Positions 1-8,335 of a DNA stretch of 64,000 nt are shown one piece after another. A program made the position numbers and the translations under genes. Below the pieces are notes generated by a model. It saw only the letters and a list, made by a program, of their open reading frames with translations. It had not been told where the DNA came from and did not search any database. Source of the stretch: Streptosporangium pseudovulgare (lineage in GTDB: Bacteria > Actinomycetota > Actinomycetes > Streptosporangiales > Streptosporangiaceae); contig NZ_BMQJ01000008.1 in the NCBI RefSeq assembly GCF_014648055.1, positions 62,001-126,000 on the forward strand, read 5' to 3'. The first letter of the stretch is position 1, and every line of letters starts with the position of its first letter.

Positions 1-1106
1 GCGAAGACGCCCGTCGCCGCGGCCCGCTCGAAGGCCGACATGAGCTGGTGGACCGAGATGCCGCCGTTGACGACGTACTTGCCGTGGTCGCCGGCGTCGT
101 ACCAGCCGCCGCTGACGTCGAGGGAGTAGTCGCAGACGCCCGGCTGGCAGGGCACCTTCACGTCGCCCTGGTTCGGCGCGACGCCCAGGTGGCCGGCGGG
201 CCTGCCGTACCCGGGGCGGAGGTCGTCGCGGATCTCGGCGCCGCTGCGCTGGGGGTAGTAGAACTTCAGCGCGTCGTCCCGCAGCCGGTCGTAGAGGTCG
301 CGGCCGATGTCGAAGGGGCGGCTGGTCTCGCCGTCGGCCTCCAGCGTGTAGCCGGTCCCGGCGGCGGTGAAGGAGCCGAAGTCGACGGAGTGGACGTTCT
401 GGCCGGAAGTGGCGTCCGTCCCGCGCGGGGTGGTCTCGCCGGTCGCGACGACCTCGTCGCCCTTCCTCAGGCGCCAGGTCACCGGCTCGGTCCGCTCGGT
501 GACCAGGGTGGCGTTCTTCGGCCCGGAGGGGAGATAGCCGACCATGTTCACCCGGACCCGCGGGCCGGTGTCGGGCTTGTAGACGTCGGGCTCGGCGCCG
601 CCCTTGAGGGAGACGTCGTCCAGGCAGAAGCGCCAGGGCGTGGCGCCGCCGCCGAGCTGGAAGACCACCTGGGCCTTCGGCTGGTCGACGGGGGAGGTGA
701 AGGTGTAGGCGTAGTCGTTGCCCGACACGCTCAGCTCGGGACTGGCCGACAGGTAGGCGGTGTAGGGGTCGGAGGGCATCTGGACGATGGCCTTGGCGAC
801 GTGCCCGGGGTCGGCGGCGGCGAAGAACGAGAACGCGTAGGTCTCGTCCTTGACCAGCGGGATGTCGTTGATCCCGACGATGACGTCCCAGGGGTTGACG
901 GTGCCGCCGGGGACGTCCGCGCAGAGCCGGCCGCCGTCGACCTCCAGCGCGGTGTTGGCGGTGCTCCACCAGGGGGCGGAGCCGGTGTCGAAGGTGCCGT
1001 TGGGGATCTGCTCCGGCCCCTCCTCGGCGGCGGTGGCGGGCACCGCGGAGAGGGTCACCGCGGCGGCGGCCACGGCGAGGGCGAGCCAGGCGGGGGGTCT
1101 GATCAC
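1..1106 (-). CDS. Secreted GH9 cellulase, N-terminal part (runs off the left edge)
   Basis: This gene encodes a glycoside hydrolase family 9 endoglucanase or cellobiohydrolase that cuts beta-1,4-glucan outside the cell. Only the first 368 codons are present. The start is a GTG preceded by GAAGGACACCAC. A signal peptide covers about residues 1-27 and ends in ATA-A. A CBM4/9-like sandwich follows (about 30-165, beginning IPNGTFD). Next is a CelD_N immunoglobulin-like domain (about 170-255, with [12 protein letters not shown]). The beginning of the (alpha/alpha)6 barrel carries the family hallmark [17 protein letters not shown], whose aspartates act in catalysis. The domain order is standard for actinobacterial GH9 enzymes. 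A CelR/CebR-like palindrome lies 66 bp upstream, so cellobiose induction is likely. Family assignment is firm; the endo or exo mode cannot be decided from this part. Confidence 0.9.
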   Translation of the reverse strand, partial: MIRPPAWLALAVAAAAVTLSAVPATAAEEGPEQIPNGTFDTGSAPWWSTANTALEVDGGRLCADVPGGTVNPWDVIVGINDIPLVKDETYAFSFFAAADPGHVAKAIVQMPSDPYTAYLSASPELSVSGNDYAYTFTSPVDQPKAQVVFQLGGGATPWRFCLDDVSLKGGAEPDVYKPDTGPRVRVNMVGYLPSGPKNATLVTERTEPVTWRLRKGDEVVATGETTPRGTDATSGQNVHSVDFGSFTAAGTGYTLEADGETSRPFDIGRDLYDRLRDDALKFYYPQRSGAEIRDDLRPGYGRPAGHLGVAPNQGDVKVPCQPGVCDYSLDVSGGWYDAGDHGKYVVNGGISVHQLMSAFERAAATGVF

Positions 1107-1429
1107 GTGGTGTCCTTCGGGGGCGCGCGGTCAGCGGGTGCTCGGGAACCGGGGACGATCCGAGAGGGTGGTGGGAGCGTTCCCACGGATGGGACGCGCC
1201 GATGGTTCCAGCGTGTTTCCCGGGGCGTCAACGGCCCGGTCCCGGCGCGCCCGCTGACCGGCCCGACGGCGGTTCGCCCGGTGAAACTTTCACGGAGCGC
1301 CCGACCGGGCGGGAGACCGGCCGGGCGAGGACCGCCCGGTCCGGCGGCCAGGGACCGGCCGGGCGGTCGGGGATCGGCCGGGCGGTCAGGGGCCGCCGGC
1401 GTCGCGGCGGGTGCGGGTCGGTCCGGCGG
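1107..1429. other. Intergenic region: cellulase promoter side and terminator-like repeats
   Basis: This 323-bp stretch holds no gene. Near the cellulase it contains a CelR/CebR-like box (1172-1185). Further away is a second palindrome, GTGAAACTTTCAC (1281-1293). The segment 1316-1429 is made of repeated GGCCGGGCGGTC-type units that can fold into GC-rich stems just downstream of the quinone reductase stop codon, so it probably acts as that gene's terminator. Confidence 0.55.
1172..1185. promoter_or_regulatory. CelR/CebR-type operator
   Basis: The sequence TGGGAGCGTTCCCA differs at one base from the perfect palindrome TGGGAGCGCTCCCA. That palindrome is the binding site of the LacI-family cellulose regulators CelR (Thermobifida) and CebR (Streptomyces), which release DNA in the presence of cellobiose. 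Its place 66 bp before a GH9 cellulase start fits that role. No celR or cebR gene is in the window. Confidence 0.8.
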
Positions 1430-2323
1430 TCAGGGGGCCGTCCAGTCGATCTCGGGGCCGCGGGGAACGATGCCGGTGGGGTTGATGTTCCGCTGCGTCA
1501 CGAAGTAGTGCCGCTTGATGTGGTCGAAGTCCGTCGTGTCGCGGAAGGCCGGGATCGCGTACAGACGGCGGGCGTAGGCCCACAGCGCCGGATGGTCGGT
1601 CAGCCGCCGCACCGAGCACTTGAAGTGCGAGTGGTAGACCGCGTCGAACCGGGCGAGCGTCGGGTAGAGCCGTACGTCGCTCTCGGTGAGGGCGTCACCG
1701 TGCAGGTAGGGGCGGTCGGCGAGCCGCCGCTCCAGCGCGCCGAGCGTGTCGAACACGTCGGTGACCGCCTCCTCGTACGCGTCCTGCGAGGTGGCGAACC
1801 CGGCGCGGTAGACGCCGTTGTTGAGGCCGTGGAAGATCCGGTCGTTCAGCTCGTCGATCTCCGCGCGCAGCGCGGCCGGGTACAGGTCGGGGGCGCCCTC
1901 GGCGTGCCAGGGCGCGAAGGCGGTCTCCAGGGTCAGCGTGATCTGCGGGTAGTCGTTGGTGACCAGGACCCCGGCCTTGGCGTCCCAGACGCAGGGCACG
2001 GTGTAGCGGCCCTCGAAGCCGGGATCGGTCGCGAGGTAGAGCTCGGAGAGGAACTCCGCGCCGGTGACGGGGTCGCCGCCGGGGATCCGCCAGCCCCGCT
2101 CGTCGCGGATCGGGTCGACGATCGTCACGCCGACGACGTCCTGGAGGCCGAGGAGTTCGCGCACGATGAGCGAGCGATGCGCCCACGGGCAGGCGTAGGA
2201 GGCGTAGATCCGGTAGCGGCCGGGCTCGGGCGGGTGCTCCCCGCCCTCCTCGATCCGCGCGGTGAACCGGTTCGGCTGCCGGACGAAGCGCCCGGTGTCG
2301 GAGGTCTCGCGTGCCAGGTCCAT
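1430..2323 (-). CDS. Glutathionyl-hydroquinone reductase-type GST superfamily protein
   Basis: The 297-residue product matches the ECM4/YqjG/PcpF group (Xi/omega-like GSTs) that reduces thiol-hydroquinone conjugates through a nucleophilic cysteine. The thioredoxin-like half carries YASYACPWAHRSL (about residues 42-54), with the catalytic Cys in CPWA. The helical C-terminal half contains the family signatures NDRIFHGLNNGVYRAGFA and ALTESDVRLYPTLARFD. Length is slightly below the usual 310-330. Actinomycetes generally use mycothiol rather than glutathione, so the real co-substrate may be mycothiol (inference). The chosen ATG has only a weak GGAAGC before it, but the conserved N-terminus starts here. 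It is divergent from the MBL hydrolase gene. Confidence 0.87.
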   Translation of the reverse strand: MDLARETSDTGRFVRQPNRFTARIEEGGEHPPEPGRYRIYASYACPWAHRSLIVRELLGLQDVVGVTIVDPIRDERGWRIPGGDPVTGAEFLSELYLATDPGFEGRYTVPCVWDAKAGVLVTNDYPQITLTLETAFAPWHAEGAPDLYPAALRAEIDELNDRIFHGLNNGVYRAGFATSQDAYEEAVTDVFDTLGALERRLADRPYLHGDALTESDVRLYPTLARFDAVYHSHFKCSVRRLTDHPALWAYARRLYAIPAFRDTTDFDHIKRHYFVTQRNINPTGIVPRGPEIDWTAP

Positions 2324-2413
2324 GCTTCCGACCGTACGGCACCGCAGTAGAACATCGTTCGGTAACCCGGCAGAATCACGGGAGAGTCGGGGTGACGAAG
2401 GGAGAGGCGGGAG

Positions 2414-3484
2414 ATGCGGCGGGACATGAGGAGAGAGAAGGTGACCCCGGCGAGCGAGGCCCAGCGCGAGGCGTGGCGGAGCGGGGGTTTCCCCGAGGTG
2501 GAGCGGGTGCGGCCGGGGGTGTGGTCGATCCCGGTGCCGATCCCGATCAACCCCCTGCGCTACGTGCTGGTCTACGCCCTCGAACTCCCCGGCGGGGTGG
2601 CGATCGTGGACGCCGGGTGGGACACCGACGAGGCGTACGACGCGCTGGTCGCCGGGCTGGGGGTCGCCGGATACGAGATCACCGACGTCCGGGCGGTCCT
2701 GGTGACCCACATGCATCCCGACCACTACGGGCTGGCGGGGCGGGTCCGCGAGGCGTCGGGCGCGTGGATCGGCCTGCATCCGGCGGACGCCCGGCTGCTG
2801 CCCGGCCGCTACGACGAGAGCCTGGTCGGCGACCTCGTACGGCGCGAGCGCGGCCTGCTGGCGCGGTCCGGGGTGCCGGAGCCGTCCCTGGACGAGCTGG
2901 CCGGGGCCTCCATGATGATCCGGCGCTTCGTGAGCATGGCCAAGCCCGACCGGCTGATCGAGGACGGCGAACGCCTCGACCTGCCCGGCTGGGATCTGCG
3001 GGCGGTGTGGACGCCCGGCCACTCGCCGGGCCACCTGTGCTTCGCCGAGCCGGAGCGGCGGCTGCTGTTCTCCGGCGACCACGTGCTGCCCCGGATCACG
3101 CCGATCGTCGCCGTCCACCCGCAGTCCGGGCCCAACCCGCTCGCCGACTACCTGGAGGCGCTGGCGGCGGTGGGCCGGCTCGACGTGGAGGAGGTGCTGC
3201 CCGCGCACGAGTACCGCTTCCTGGAGCTGGCCGGCCGGGTCGGCGACGTGATCGCCCACCATCACGAGCGGCTGGCCGAGATCGAGGCGGTGGTCGGCGC
3301 GGCGGACGGGATCTCCTGCTGGGAGACGGCGACCCGGCTGACGTGGTCGCGGCCTTGGGAGAGCATCCCGTCGTACATGCGGCGGGGGGCCAACAACGAG
3401 ACGCTGGCGCACCTGGTGTGGCTGGAGACCGCCGGGCGGTTGCGCCGGATCGCCGGCGAGCCCGATCTCTGGTTCCCCGCCTGA
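2414..3484 (+). CDS. MBL-fold metallo-hydrolase
   Basis: The 356-residue protein is a metallo-beta-lactamase-fold hydrolase. The di-metal motif HMHPDHYG (HxHxDH) is at about residues 100-107. Further ligands are visible in TPGHSPGHL (about 200) and FSGDHVLP (about 222), and HEYR lies near 265. The C-terminal third is alpha-helical and resembles the extended glyoxalase II-like/LACTB2-like group. The substrate cannot be read from sequence; thioesters and lactones are common for this group. A purine-rich GGGAGAGGCGGGAG precedes the ATG. In-frame ATG and GTG codons 12 and 27 bp later are alternative starts. The upstream gap contains TAGAACATCGTTCG, which resembles a KstR half-site but does not match the full motif. 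Confidence 0.8.
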   Translation: MRRDMRREKVTPASEAQREAWRSGGFPEVERVRPGVWSIPVPIPINPLRYVLVYALELPGGVAIVDAGWDTDEAYDALVAGLGVAGYEITDVRAVLVTHMHPDHYGLAGRVREASGAWIGLHPADARLLPGRYDESLVGDLVRRERGLLARSGVPEPSLDELAGASMMIRRFVSMAKPDRLIEDGERLDLPGWDLRAVWTPGHSPGHLCFAEPERRLLFSGDHVLPRITPIVAVHPQSGPNPLADYLEALAAVGRLDVEEVLPAHEYRFLELAGRVGDVIAHHHERLAEIEAVVGAADGISCWETATRLTWSRPWESIPSYMRRGANNETLAHLVWLETAGRLRRIAGEPDLWFPA

Positions 3485-3733
3485 GTCCCCCGCCGGACGC
3501 CGTCCCCGGCCGGGCGGCGCCTGAGCCCGGGGCGCGGTGTGGGACCGCCTTCCCGGTGCGGTCCCCGCCCGGGTGACGGCCGCCCGCCCGCACCGCCGAC
3601 GCCCGGCGCGGTCGGTCCCGGTCCACTCTCGGACATCCGATTCAGGGGAGATTTACCACACTTCGGGAAGATATGGCGCTGGTACCGGGTTATGGGCGGG
3701 CGGGCGTGACGTCGGAGAAGACGAGGAGGAACG

Positions 3734-4240
3734 GTGACCGAGGCCATCTCAGGCCGGGCGATCGACGCCCAGCGGTTCCGGCGGGCGCTGGCCCTGCACG
3801 CGGCGGGGGTCGTCGTGATCACCGCGCAGTGCGAGGAGGGTCCCGTCGGGCTGACGGCCACCTCGTTCTCCTCGGTCAGCCTTGAGCCGCCACTGGTCTC
3901 CTTCTACGTCGGCCGGGAGTCGAGGACCTGGCCCAGGCTCCGCGAGGCGGGCTGCTTCGCGGTGAACGTCCTGGCCGGCGACCAGGCGGAGCTGGCCGCC
4001 CGCTTCGCGAGCCGGGGCGTCGACCGCTTCGCCGCCCCCACCGTCTGGGAACTCGCCCCACCGGGGGTGCCGCTGCTGGCCGGGGTGTCGGCCCACCTGG
4101 TGTGCGAGCCCCACTCGACCGTGGACATCGGTGACCACGTGCTGGTCGTGGGCCTGGTGGCCGAGGCCCACATCGATCCCGGGGGGCTGCCCCTCCTCTA
4201 CCATCGCGGCCGCTTCGGCCACTTCGTCCCGCATTCCTGA
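3734..4240 (+). CDS. Flavin reductase-like (FMN-binding split-barrel) protein
   Basis: The 168-residue product belongs to the flavin reductase domain family (DIM6/NTAB, HpaC-like), which makes reduced FMN with NAD(P)H for a monooxygenase partner. The signature GLTATSFSSVSLEPPLVSFYV spans about residues 40-60; FAVNVLAGDQ and GDHVLVVGLV follow at the usual spacings. The GTG start has AGGAGG seven bases upstream. It stands alone, so its oxygenase partner is probably elsewhere. A second member of the family lies at 45826-46320. Confidence 0.85.
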   Translation: MTEAISGRAIDAQRFRRALALHAAGVVVITAQCEEGPVGLTATSFSSVSLEPPLVSFYVGRESRTWPRLREAGCFAVNVLAGDQAELAARFASRGVDRFAAPTVWELAPPGVPLLAGVSAHLVCEPHSTVDIGDHVLVVGLVAEAHIDPGGLPLLYHRGRFGHFVPHS

Positions 4241-4397
4241 GCCGCGGGCGGGCGTCCCCGGACCGGGACGCGACGCCTCCCGGCGATGACGCGGTGCCAT
4301 CGACGGCGGTCACCGATACGGGTGGATTTTTCGGACAGATCCCTGTGGAGTCTGCTAGGAAATCCCAGGACCGAAATTCATCCCGGAGAGGGACGCT

Positions 4398-5426
4398 GTG
4401 GAACCGGAGAACCTGTCCAGACCGTATGTCATGCGGCACCATCCCGATCAGGAACCGTACGACGAGGACGCCCGCGAGCGGACCGGTCCCATCGAACCGA
4501 TCGCGCGGCCGCAGGACGCGGCGCCCCCGGCGGGGGACGTGCTGTCGGACGGATGGGTCCTGGTGGAGGAGCGGGGAGCGGCCGGCGGCGGGGAAGAGTT
4601 CCCGGAGCGCACGGAGCGCACGGAGCCCGCGGGGCTCTCGGAACCCGAGGCGGCCCGTCGCACCGGTTCCCCGGACCTGACGCCCGATGACGACCGGCGT
4701 GACGAGCTCACGGAGCTCGATGCCATCAGGGCGGACGGAACGGCCGGAACGGACGGATCATCCACGGCCGAGTGGACACCCGACCACGACGCGGCGGCCA
4801 CAGCGGAGCGGGACTCCGACCGTGACGTGGCCATCGCGATGTGGGGACCCGATGGCGACGGTGGACCCCGGCGCCGGGGCAGGCTCCTGCTGGCGGCCGT
4901 CACGGGTGTCGTGACGGTGGGTCTCGCCGGGGGCTGGTTCCTGTCGTCCATGGGCGACTCGACGCCCGACGCCGGGTGCTCCGCGAACGGCCGGTGCGTG
5001 AAGGCCGAGGTGCCCCAGGCGCCCGCCGACGCGCCGACGAAGGCGGTGAAGGAGCGGCCGCGGCCCGTGGAGACCACGCCGCCCCCCGCCGAGGAGCGGG
5101 CCACCGCCGCGCCGGAGACCTCCCGCTCCGCCGCGCCCCGGACCAGTGAGCCCCGCCCGGAACCGGCGCGCGCCACGCCGACGGCGAGGCACACCGCGGA
5201 GCCCACCCGGGAACGCGAGGAACAGCGCGACATCGACCACCGGCCGCGCGTCACCTCCGCCCCGTCGGCCGAGACGCCCGACTCCCGGCAGAGCACCGCG
5301 CCCGAGCAGACCTCCCAGACCTCCCAGCCCGAGCAGCCCTCCGGGCCGGCCGAGACCACCGTGCCGGCCCAGAACCCGCCGCCCGAGAGGGAGCGGCGCG
5401 GCGGCCTGCTCGACTGGCTGTTCTGA
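4398..5426 (+). CDS. Single-pass membrane protein with acidic N-terminus and Pro/Thr-rich tail
   Basis: I do not recognise a catalytic domain in this 342-residue protein. Residues 1-158 are acidic and low-complexity. One transmembrane helix spans about 161-184 (GRLLLAAVTGVVTVGLAGG) behind a PRRRGR positive patch, which predicts a cytoplasmic N-terminus. Two cysteines (194 and 200, DAGCSANGRC) follow the helix and could pair outside. The rest is Pro/Thr/Glu-rich and disordered, ending in GGLLDWLF, a possible amphipathic anchor. The GTG start is supported by GGAGAGG eight bases upstream. Anti-sigma or wall-spanning roles are possible, but nothing in the sequence shows them. Confidence 0.7.
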   Translation: MEPENLSRPYVMRHHPDQEPYDEDARERTGPIEPIARPQDAAPPAGDVLSDGWVLVEERGAAGGGEEFPERTERTEPAGLSEPEAARRTGSPDLTPDDDRRDELTELDAIRADGTAGTDGSSTAEWTPDHDAAATAERDSDRDVAIAMWGPDGDGGPRRRGRLLLAAVTGVVTVGLAGGWFLSSMGDSTPDAGCSANGRCVKAEVPQAPADAPTKAVKERPRPVETTPPPAEERATAAPETSRSAAPRTSEPRPEPARATPTARHTAEPTREREEQRDIDHRPRVTSAPSAETPDSRQSTAPEQTSQTSQPEQPSGPAETTVPAQNPPPERERRGGLLDWLF

Positions 5427-5683
5427 GCCCCGTCCCGGGTCGCGTCCCCGGGACGGGAAACGGACGCCGGAAAGGACATCGGTGGCGGGCGCCGAACGCG
5501 GTGGGAGCGGCTCTCCGGGGATAAGCGCGCCGGTTCCGGAATTGGACGAGCGCCGTACCGGGCCGACGCGCCGCGGGTGCGGCCGTGTCACCACCGGGTC
5601 CGTCGATAAAAGGCGATTATCCCCAAATATCACCTATTTCATTTCATTTATGGACGGTGCGGGAACGTCCTCCGTCGGCCGGA

Positions 5684-5742
5684 CCGTACGGTGCCCGCCG
5701 GCCGGGCCGTACGGTGCCCGTCAGGCGAGCCGTACGGTGCCC
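5684..5742. repeat. Three CCGTACGGTGCCC repeats across the 3' end of the DapB-like gene
   Basis: The 13-mer CCGTACGGTGCCC occurs at 5684-5696, 5707-5719 and 5730-5742, with a 23-bp period. The third copy lies inside the last codons of the minus-strand gene and the other two lie just past its stop. The core CCGTACGG is itself palindromic. Upstream of this repeat, 5604-5652 is an AT-rich patch of unknown role. Confidence 0.8.
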
Positions 5743-6782
5743 CGGCCGGTGGTGAGGGGCAGGTCCAGGATGGTGCGGATGCCGGGCGGGGCCGCGCAGA
5801 CGGCGGCCACCGCGTTGACGGCGTGCGCCGCGGCCCCGGCCAGGCCGTGGGACATCTCCTCCACGGCGAGCGTCATCTGCGGGACGCCCTCGATGTGCAC
5901 GGTGAACCCCGGGTCGGACCAGCGGCTCACCCTGGTGGAGTCGGCCTTGTAGACGCACTCCACGGTCATGAAGGGACGGCCGCGGACCAGCCCGCTGAAG
6001 GTCCAGCGGGACGCGCACACCGTGCCGGCCCGTACCGGGCCCGCGGCGATCTCGAACTCCTCGGTGGCGAGCTCGAACTCGTCGCTCTCCTCCACCTCGT
6101 CGAGGGTCACGCCGAGGTGGCCCGCGACGAGCTGGACGCTCTCGGCGAACAGCGAGCGCTGCAGGACGCGGAACGGGCGCACCGCCGCGGCGTAGTCCTT
6201 GGCCGAGCGGGTGAATCCGTACAGGTCCACCACGATCTGGCGGGACGGGTGGCCCCGGAAGTCGGACGACTCGCGGACGTAGATGTGGTCGATCCGGCTG
6301 GACAGGCCGCTCAGCGCCAGGGGCAGCATGTCGCTCATGAAGCCCGGGTTGATGCCGGTGCCGTGCAGCGAGGCGCCGCCCCGGTGGCAGGCGGCCTCCA
6401 GGCGGTCGACCAGGCCGCGGCCGTGGCAGGCGGGGTAGACGAAGCCGGTGGTGGTGATGACGTTCTTGCCCGAGGCGAGGAGGGCGCAGATCGTCTCGAC
6501 GTCGTCGATGGCGCTCCCCTCGCCGAAGAACGCGGCGGGCAGCGGCATGTGCAGCACGCAGTCGGCGTCCAGGGCGAGGATGCGGTCGACGTCGTCGGTG
6601 CAGATGACGCCGGTCTCGGAGAGGCCGACGAGCGTCCCGGCGTCCTGCCCGGCCTTGTCGGGGTCGTAGACGAGCACCCCGGCCAGTTCGAACTCGGGGC
6701 GGGTGATCAGACTGCGCAGCGAGTAGCGGCCGACGGCGCCGGTGGCCCACTGGACCACGCGGAGGGGCGGCTGTGTGGCCAT
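5721..6782 (-). CDS. DapB-like NAD(P)-dependent dehydrogenase (DAP_DH_C-type)
   Basis: The 353-residue protein has an N-terminal Rossmann fold like dihydrodipicolinate reductase (VVQWATGAVGRYSLRSL, about residues 9-25; LHMPLPAAFFG; GKNVITTTGFVYP). Its long C-terminal domain is typical of actinobacterial 2,4-diaminopentanoate dehydrogenase-like proteins. It is much longer than true DapB (about 250), so lysine synthesis is unlikely. Such genes often sit near lipid or steroid catabolic genes, and the next gene is a hydroxyacyl-CoA-type SDR. The ATG was chosen because GGAGG lies seven bases upstream; an overlapping ATG five bases earlier is out of frame. Confidence 0.72.
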   Translation of the reverse strand: MATQPPLRVVQWATGAVGRYSLRSLITRPEFELAGVLVYDPDKAGQDAGTLVGLSETGVICTDDVDRILALDADCVLHMPLPAAFFGEGSAIDDVETICALLASGKNVITTTGFVYPACHGRGLVDRLEAACHRGGASLHGTGINPGFMSDMLPLALSGLSSRIDHIYVRESSDFRGHPSRQIVVDLYGFTRSAKDYAAAVRPFRVLQRSLFAESVQLVAGHLGVTLDEVEESDEFELATEEFEIAAGPVRAGTVCASRWTFSGLVRGRPFMTVECVYKADSTRVSRWSDPGFTVHIEGVPQMTLAVEEMSHGLAGAAAHAVNAVAAVCAAPPGIRTILDLPLTTGRGTVRLA

Positions 6783-7119
6783 GCCATGCCTCCAGCCCGG
6801 TTCTGTGGGCGGGGGTGCGGTCGGAGGAGCGCCATCAATGACCCTCGCCCTGTGCGGGGGCAGAAACTTTAGCAGAAATTCACATGTCCGCTCACTATCC
6901 ACGATGGTTTCACTTCGGGCGCGTTTTCCGGGCGCCCGGCGGGGTCTTCTCCTGATCCCGGGAGAGGGTCGGAGGATCGTGCGGGAGAGGCGCGGGGCGG
7001 GCTTCCGGAGATGCGTCGGGCGGGCTTCTGGAGAGGTGATCTGGCGGATGAAAGATGGCATTAGACGGCTTTGACGGATATTGTGCGAAAAACAGAACTA
7101 TATTCTCCAGGGAGTCCGG
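6783..7119. other. Divergent intergenic region between DapB-like and SDR genes
   Basis: No gene is visible in these 337 bp. A direct repeat GCAGAAA occurs at 6860-6866 and 6872-6878 inside an AT-richer block that probably carries the promoter of the minus-strand gene. Before the SDR gene, TTGACG (7071-7076) and TATATT (7099-7104) look like promoter elements, but their 22-bp spacing is too long for a standard sigma-70 pair. Confidence 0.4.
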
Positions 7120-8016
7120 ATGACGGAGCTGCGGTTCGACGGCAGGGTGGCGATCATCACCGGTGCCGGGCACGGTCTCGGCCGCTCGCACGCGCTGACA
7201 CTGGCCGAGCGCGGCGCGAAGGTGGTCGTCAACGACCTCGGCGGCACGCTGGACGGCACCGGCTCCTCCGCCGGTCCGGCCGCCGAGGTGGCCGAGCTGA
7301 TCGCCAAGAACGGCGGGGAGGCCGTCGTCAGCACGCACGACGTCGCGACCCCGGAGGGCGCCGCCGCGATCGTGCAGACCGCGATCGACGCCTTCGGCAA
7401 GGTGGACATCGTCGTCAACAACGCGGGCATCCTGCGTGACAAGTCCTTCGGCAAGATGAGCGTCGAGGAGTTCGACCAGGTCCTCGCCGTCCATGTGCGC
7501 GGCTCGTTCCTGGTCACCCGGGCCGCCTTCCCCCACCTCAAGGAGCAGGGCTACGGGCGGATCGTCAACACCTCCTCGCCGGCCGGACTGTTCGGCAACT
7601 TCGGCCAGGCCAACTACTCCACCGCCAAGATGGGGCTGGTCGGCCTCACCAAGACGCTCGGCATCGAGGGCGCCAGGGCGGGGATCAGGGCCAACGCGAT
7701 CGCGCCCATCGCCTGGACCCGGATGACCGAGTCGCTGCTGCCGGCCGAGTTCGAGGAGAGGTTCACGCCGGGCCGGGTCAGCGCCCTGGTCGCCTACCTG
7801 GCGCACGAGTCCTGCGAGACCAGCGGCGAGGTCTTCAGCGTCGGCGCGGGCCGGATCGCCCGGGTGTTCGTGGCCGAGGGGCCCGGCTGGCGGCAGGAGG
7901 ACCACACCGTCGAGGACATCCGGGACAACTGGCAGGCGATCATGGCCGAGCAGCCGTACCTCACCCCGACCACCCTCGGCGAGCAGGCCGGGGCGTCGCT
8001 GCGGGCCATGCTCTGA
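7120..8016 (+). CDS. SDR oxidoreductase, (3R)-hydroxyacyl-CoA dehydrogenase (HSD17B4-type)
   Basis: This 298-residue short-chain dehydrogenase resembles the dehydrogenase unit of multifunctional enzyme 2/HSD17B4. The cofactor motif TGAGHGLGRSHA is at about residues 13-24. The loop VVNDLGGTLDGTG, diagnostic of this subgroup, follows at about 37. NNAG lies near 100, the catalytic Ser in NTSSPAGLFG near 149, and YxxxK in YSTAK near 162. Expected chemistry is NAD-dependent oxidation of 3-hydroxyacyl-CoA during beta-oxidation of lipid or sterol side chains; the substrate is inferred. The ATG has GGGAG seven bases upstream; an in-frame TTG 39 bp earlier lacks a site. An intrinsic terminator follows at 8122-8149. 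Confidence 0.85.
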   Translation: MTELRFDGRVAIITGAGHGLGRSHALTLAERGAKVVVNDLGGTLDGTGSSAGPAAEVAELIAKNGGEAVVSTHDVATPEGAAAIVQTAIDAFGKVDIVVNNAGILRDKSFGKMSVEEFDQVLAVHVRGSFLVTRAAFPHLKEQGYGRIVNTSSPAGLFGNFGQANYSTAKMGLVGLTKTLGIEGARAGIRANAIAPIAWTRMTESLLPAEFEERFTPGRVSALVAYLAHESCETSGEVFSVGAGRIARVFVAEGPGWRQEDHTVEDIRDNWQAIMAEQPYLTPTTLGEQAGASLRAML

Positions 8017-8121
8017 CCTCGCTCCGGCCGTTCTCCGATCATGTTCCTGCGGTTCACACGGGCCGCGCCCTGACCTCCGTGCGGCCCGTGCCGCCATCCG
8101 TACTCTGACGTCCGCCTGCCG

Positions 8122-8149
8122 AAGGGCGCCCCAGCCGGGGCGCCCTTTT
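8122..8149 (+). terminator. Intrinsic terminator after the SDR gene
   Basis: An 11-bp perfect stem (AAGGGCGCCCC, paired with GGGGCGCCCTT) closes a four-base AGCC loop and runs into a TTTT tract. This is one of the few textbook rho-independent terminators in the window. Confidence 0.85.
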
Positions 8150-8206
8150 CGCTGTTCAGAAGCGGTTTTCGGGGGTTCGCACGCCCCCACCCGCACGGCC
8201 CGCCGG

Positions 8207-8251
8207 ACTTTTGCGGATTTCTGCAAAAGTTCGGTGACTTTCGGCGAAAGG
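8207..8251. promoter_or_regulatory. Paired inverted repeats upstream of the sugar operon
   Basis: The first repeat has perfect 8-bp arms ACTTTTGC/GCAAAAGT around an 8-bp spacer (8207-8230). The second is the short palindrome CTTTCGGCGAAAG (about 8238-8250). They lie 85-129 bp before the ABC ATPase start. They look like operators for a LacI, ROK or GntR-type sugar repressor, but no such gene is adjacent. Confidence 0.45.
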
Positions 8252-8335
8252 TCTTCACAAGCCGGGAAGAAGGGAGTTACCTTCTGCTGCACCGGCTCCA
8301 GATGCGGTCAGACCCCCGACCCCCAGCGAGGTTCC

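Larger units (their letters stand above)
8017..8335. other. Intergenic region with terminator and sugar-operon operator candidates
   Basis: These 319 bp carry no gene. They contain the SDR terminator (8122-8149) and two inverted repeats (8207-8230 and 8236-8251) upstream of the sugar transport operon. Confidence 0.6.

Noticed and set aside
48-1508. Long plus-strand open frames opposite the GH9 cellulase
   Set aside because: They are Val/Gly/Ala-rich mirror frames of the minus-strand cellulase, which has clear domains and a signal peptide.
2341-2356. KstR site between the quinone reductase and MBL genes
   Set aside because: TAGAACATCGTTCG has a three-base spacer and only one good half, so it is noted only as a resemblance.
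1430-3412. 660-codon minus-strand frame
   Set aside because: Only its last 297 codons are a gene. The rest is the antisense of the MBL hydrolase gene and has no family pattern.
7090-7106. KstR site before the SDR gene
   Set aside because: AGAACTATATTCT has the wrong spacing and lacks the GTT half; it does not match TNNAACNNGTTNNA.
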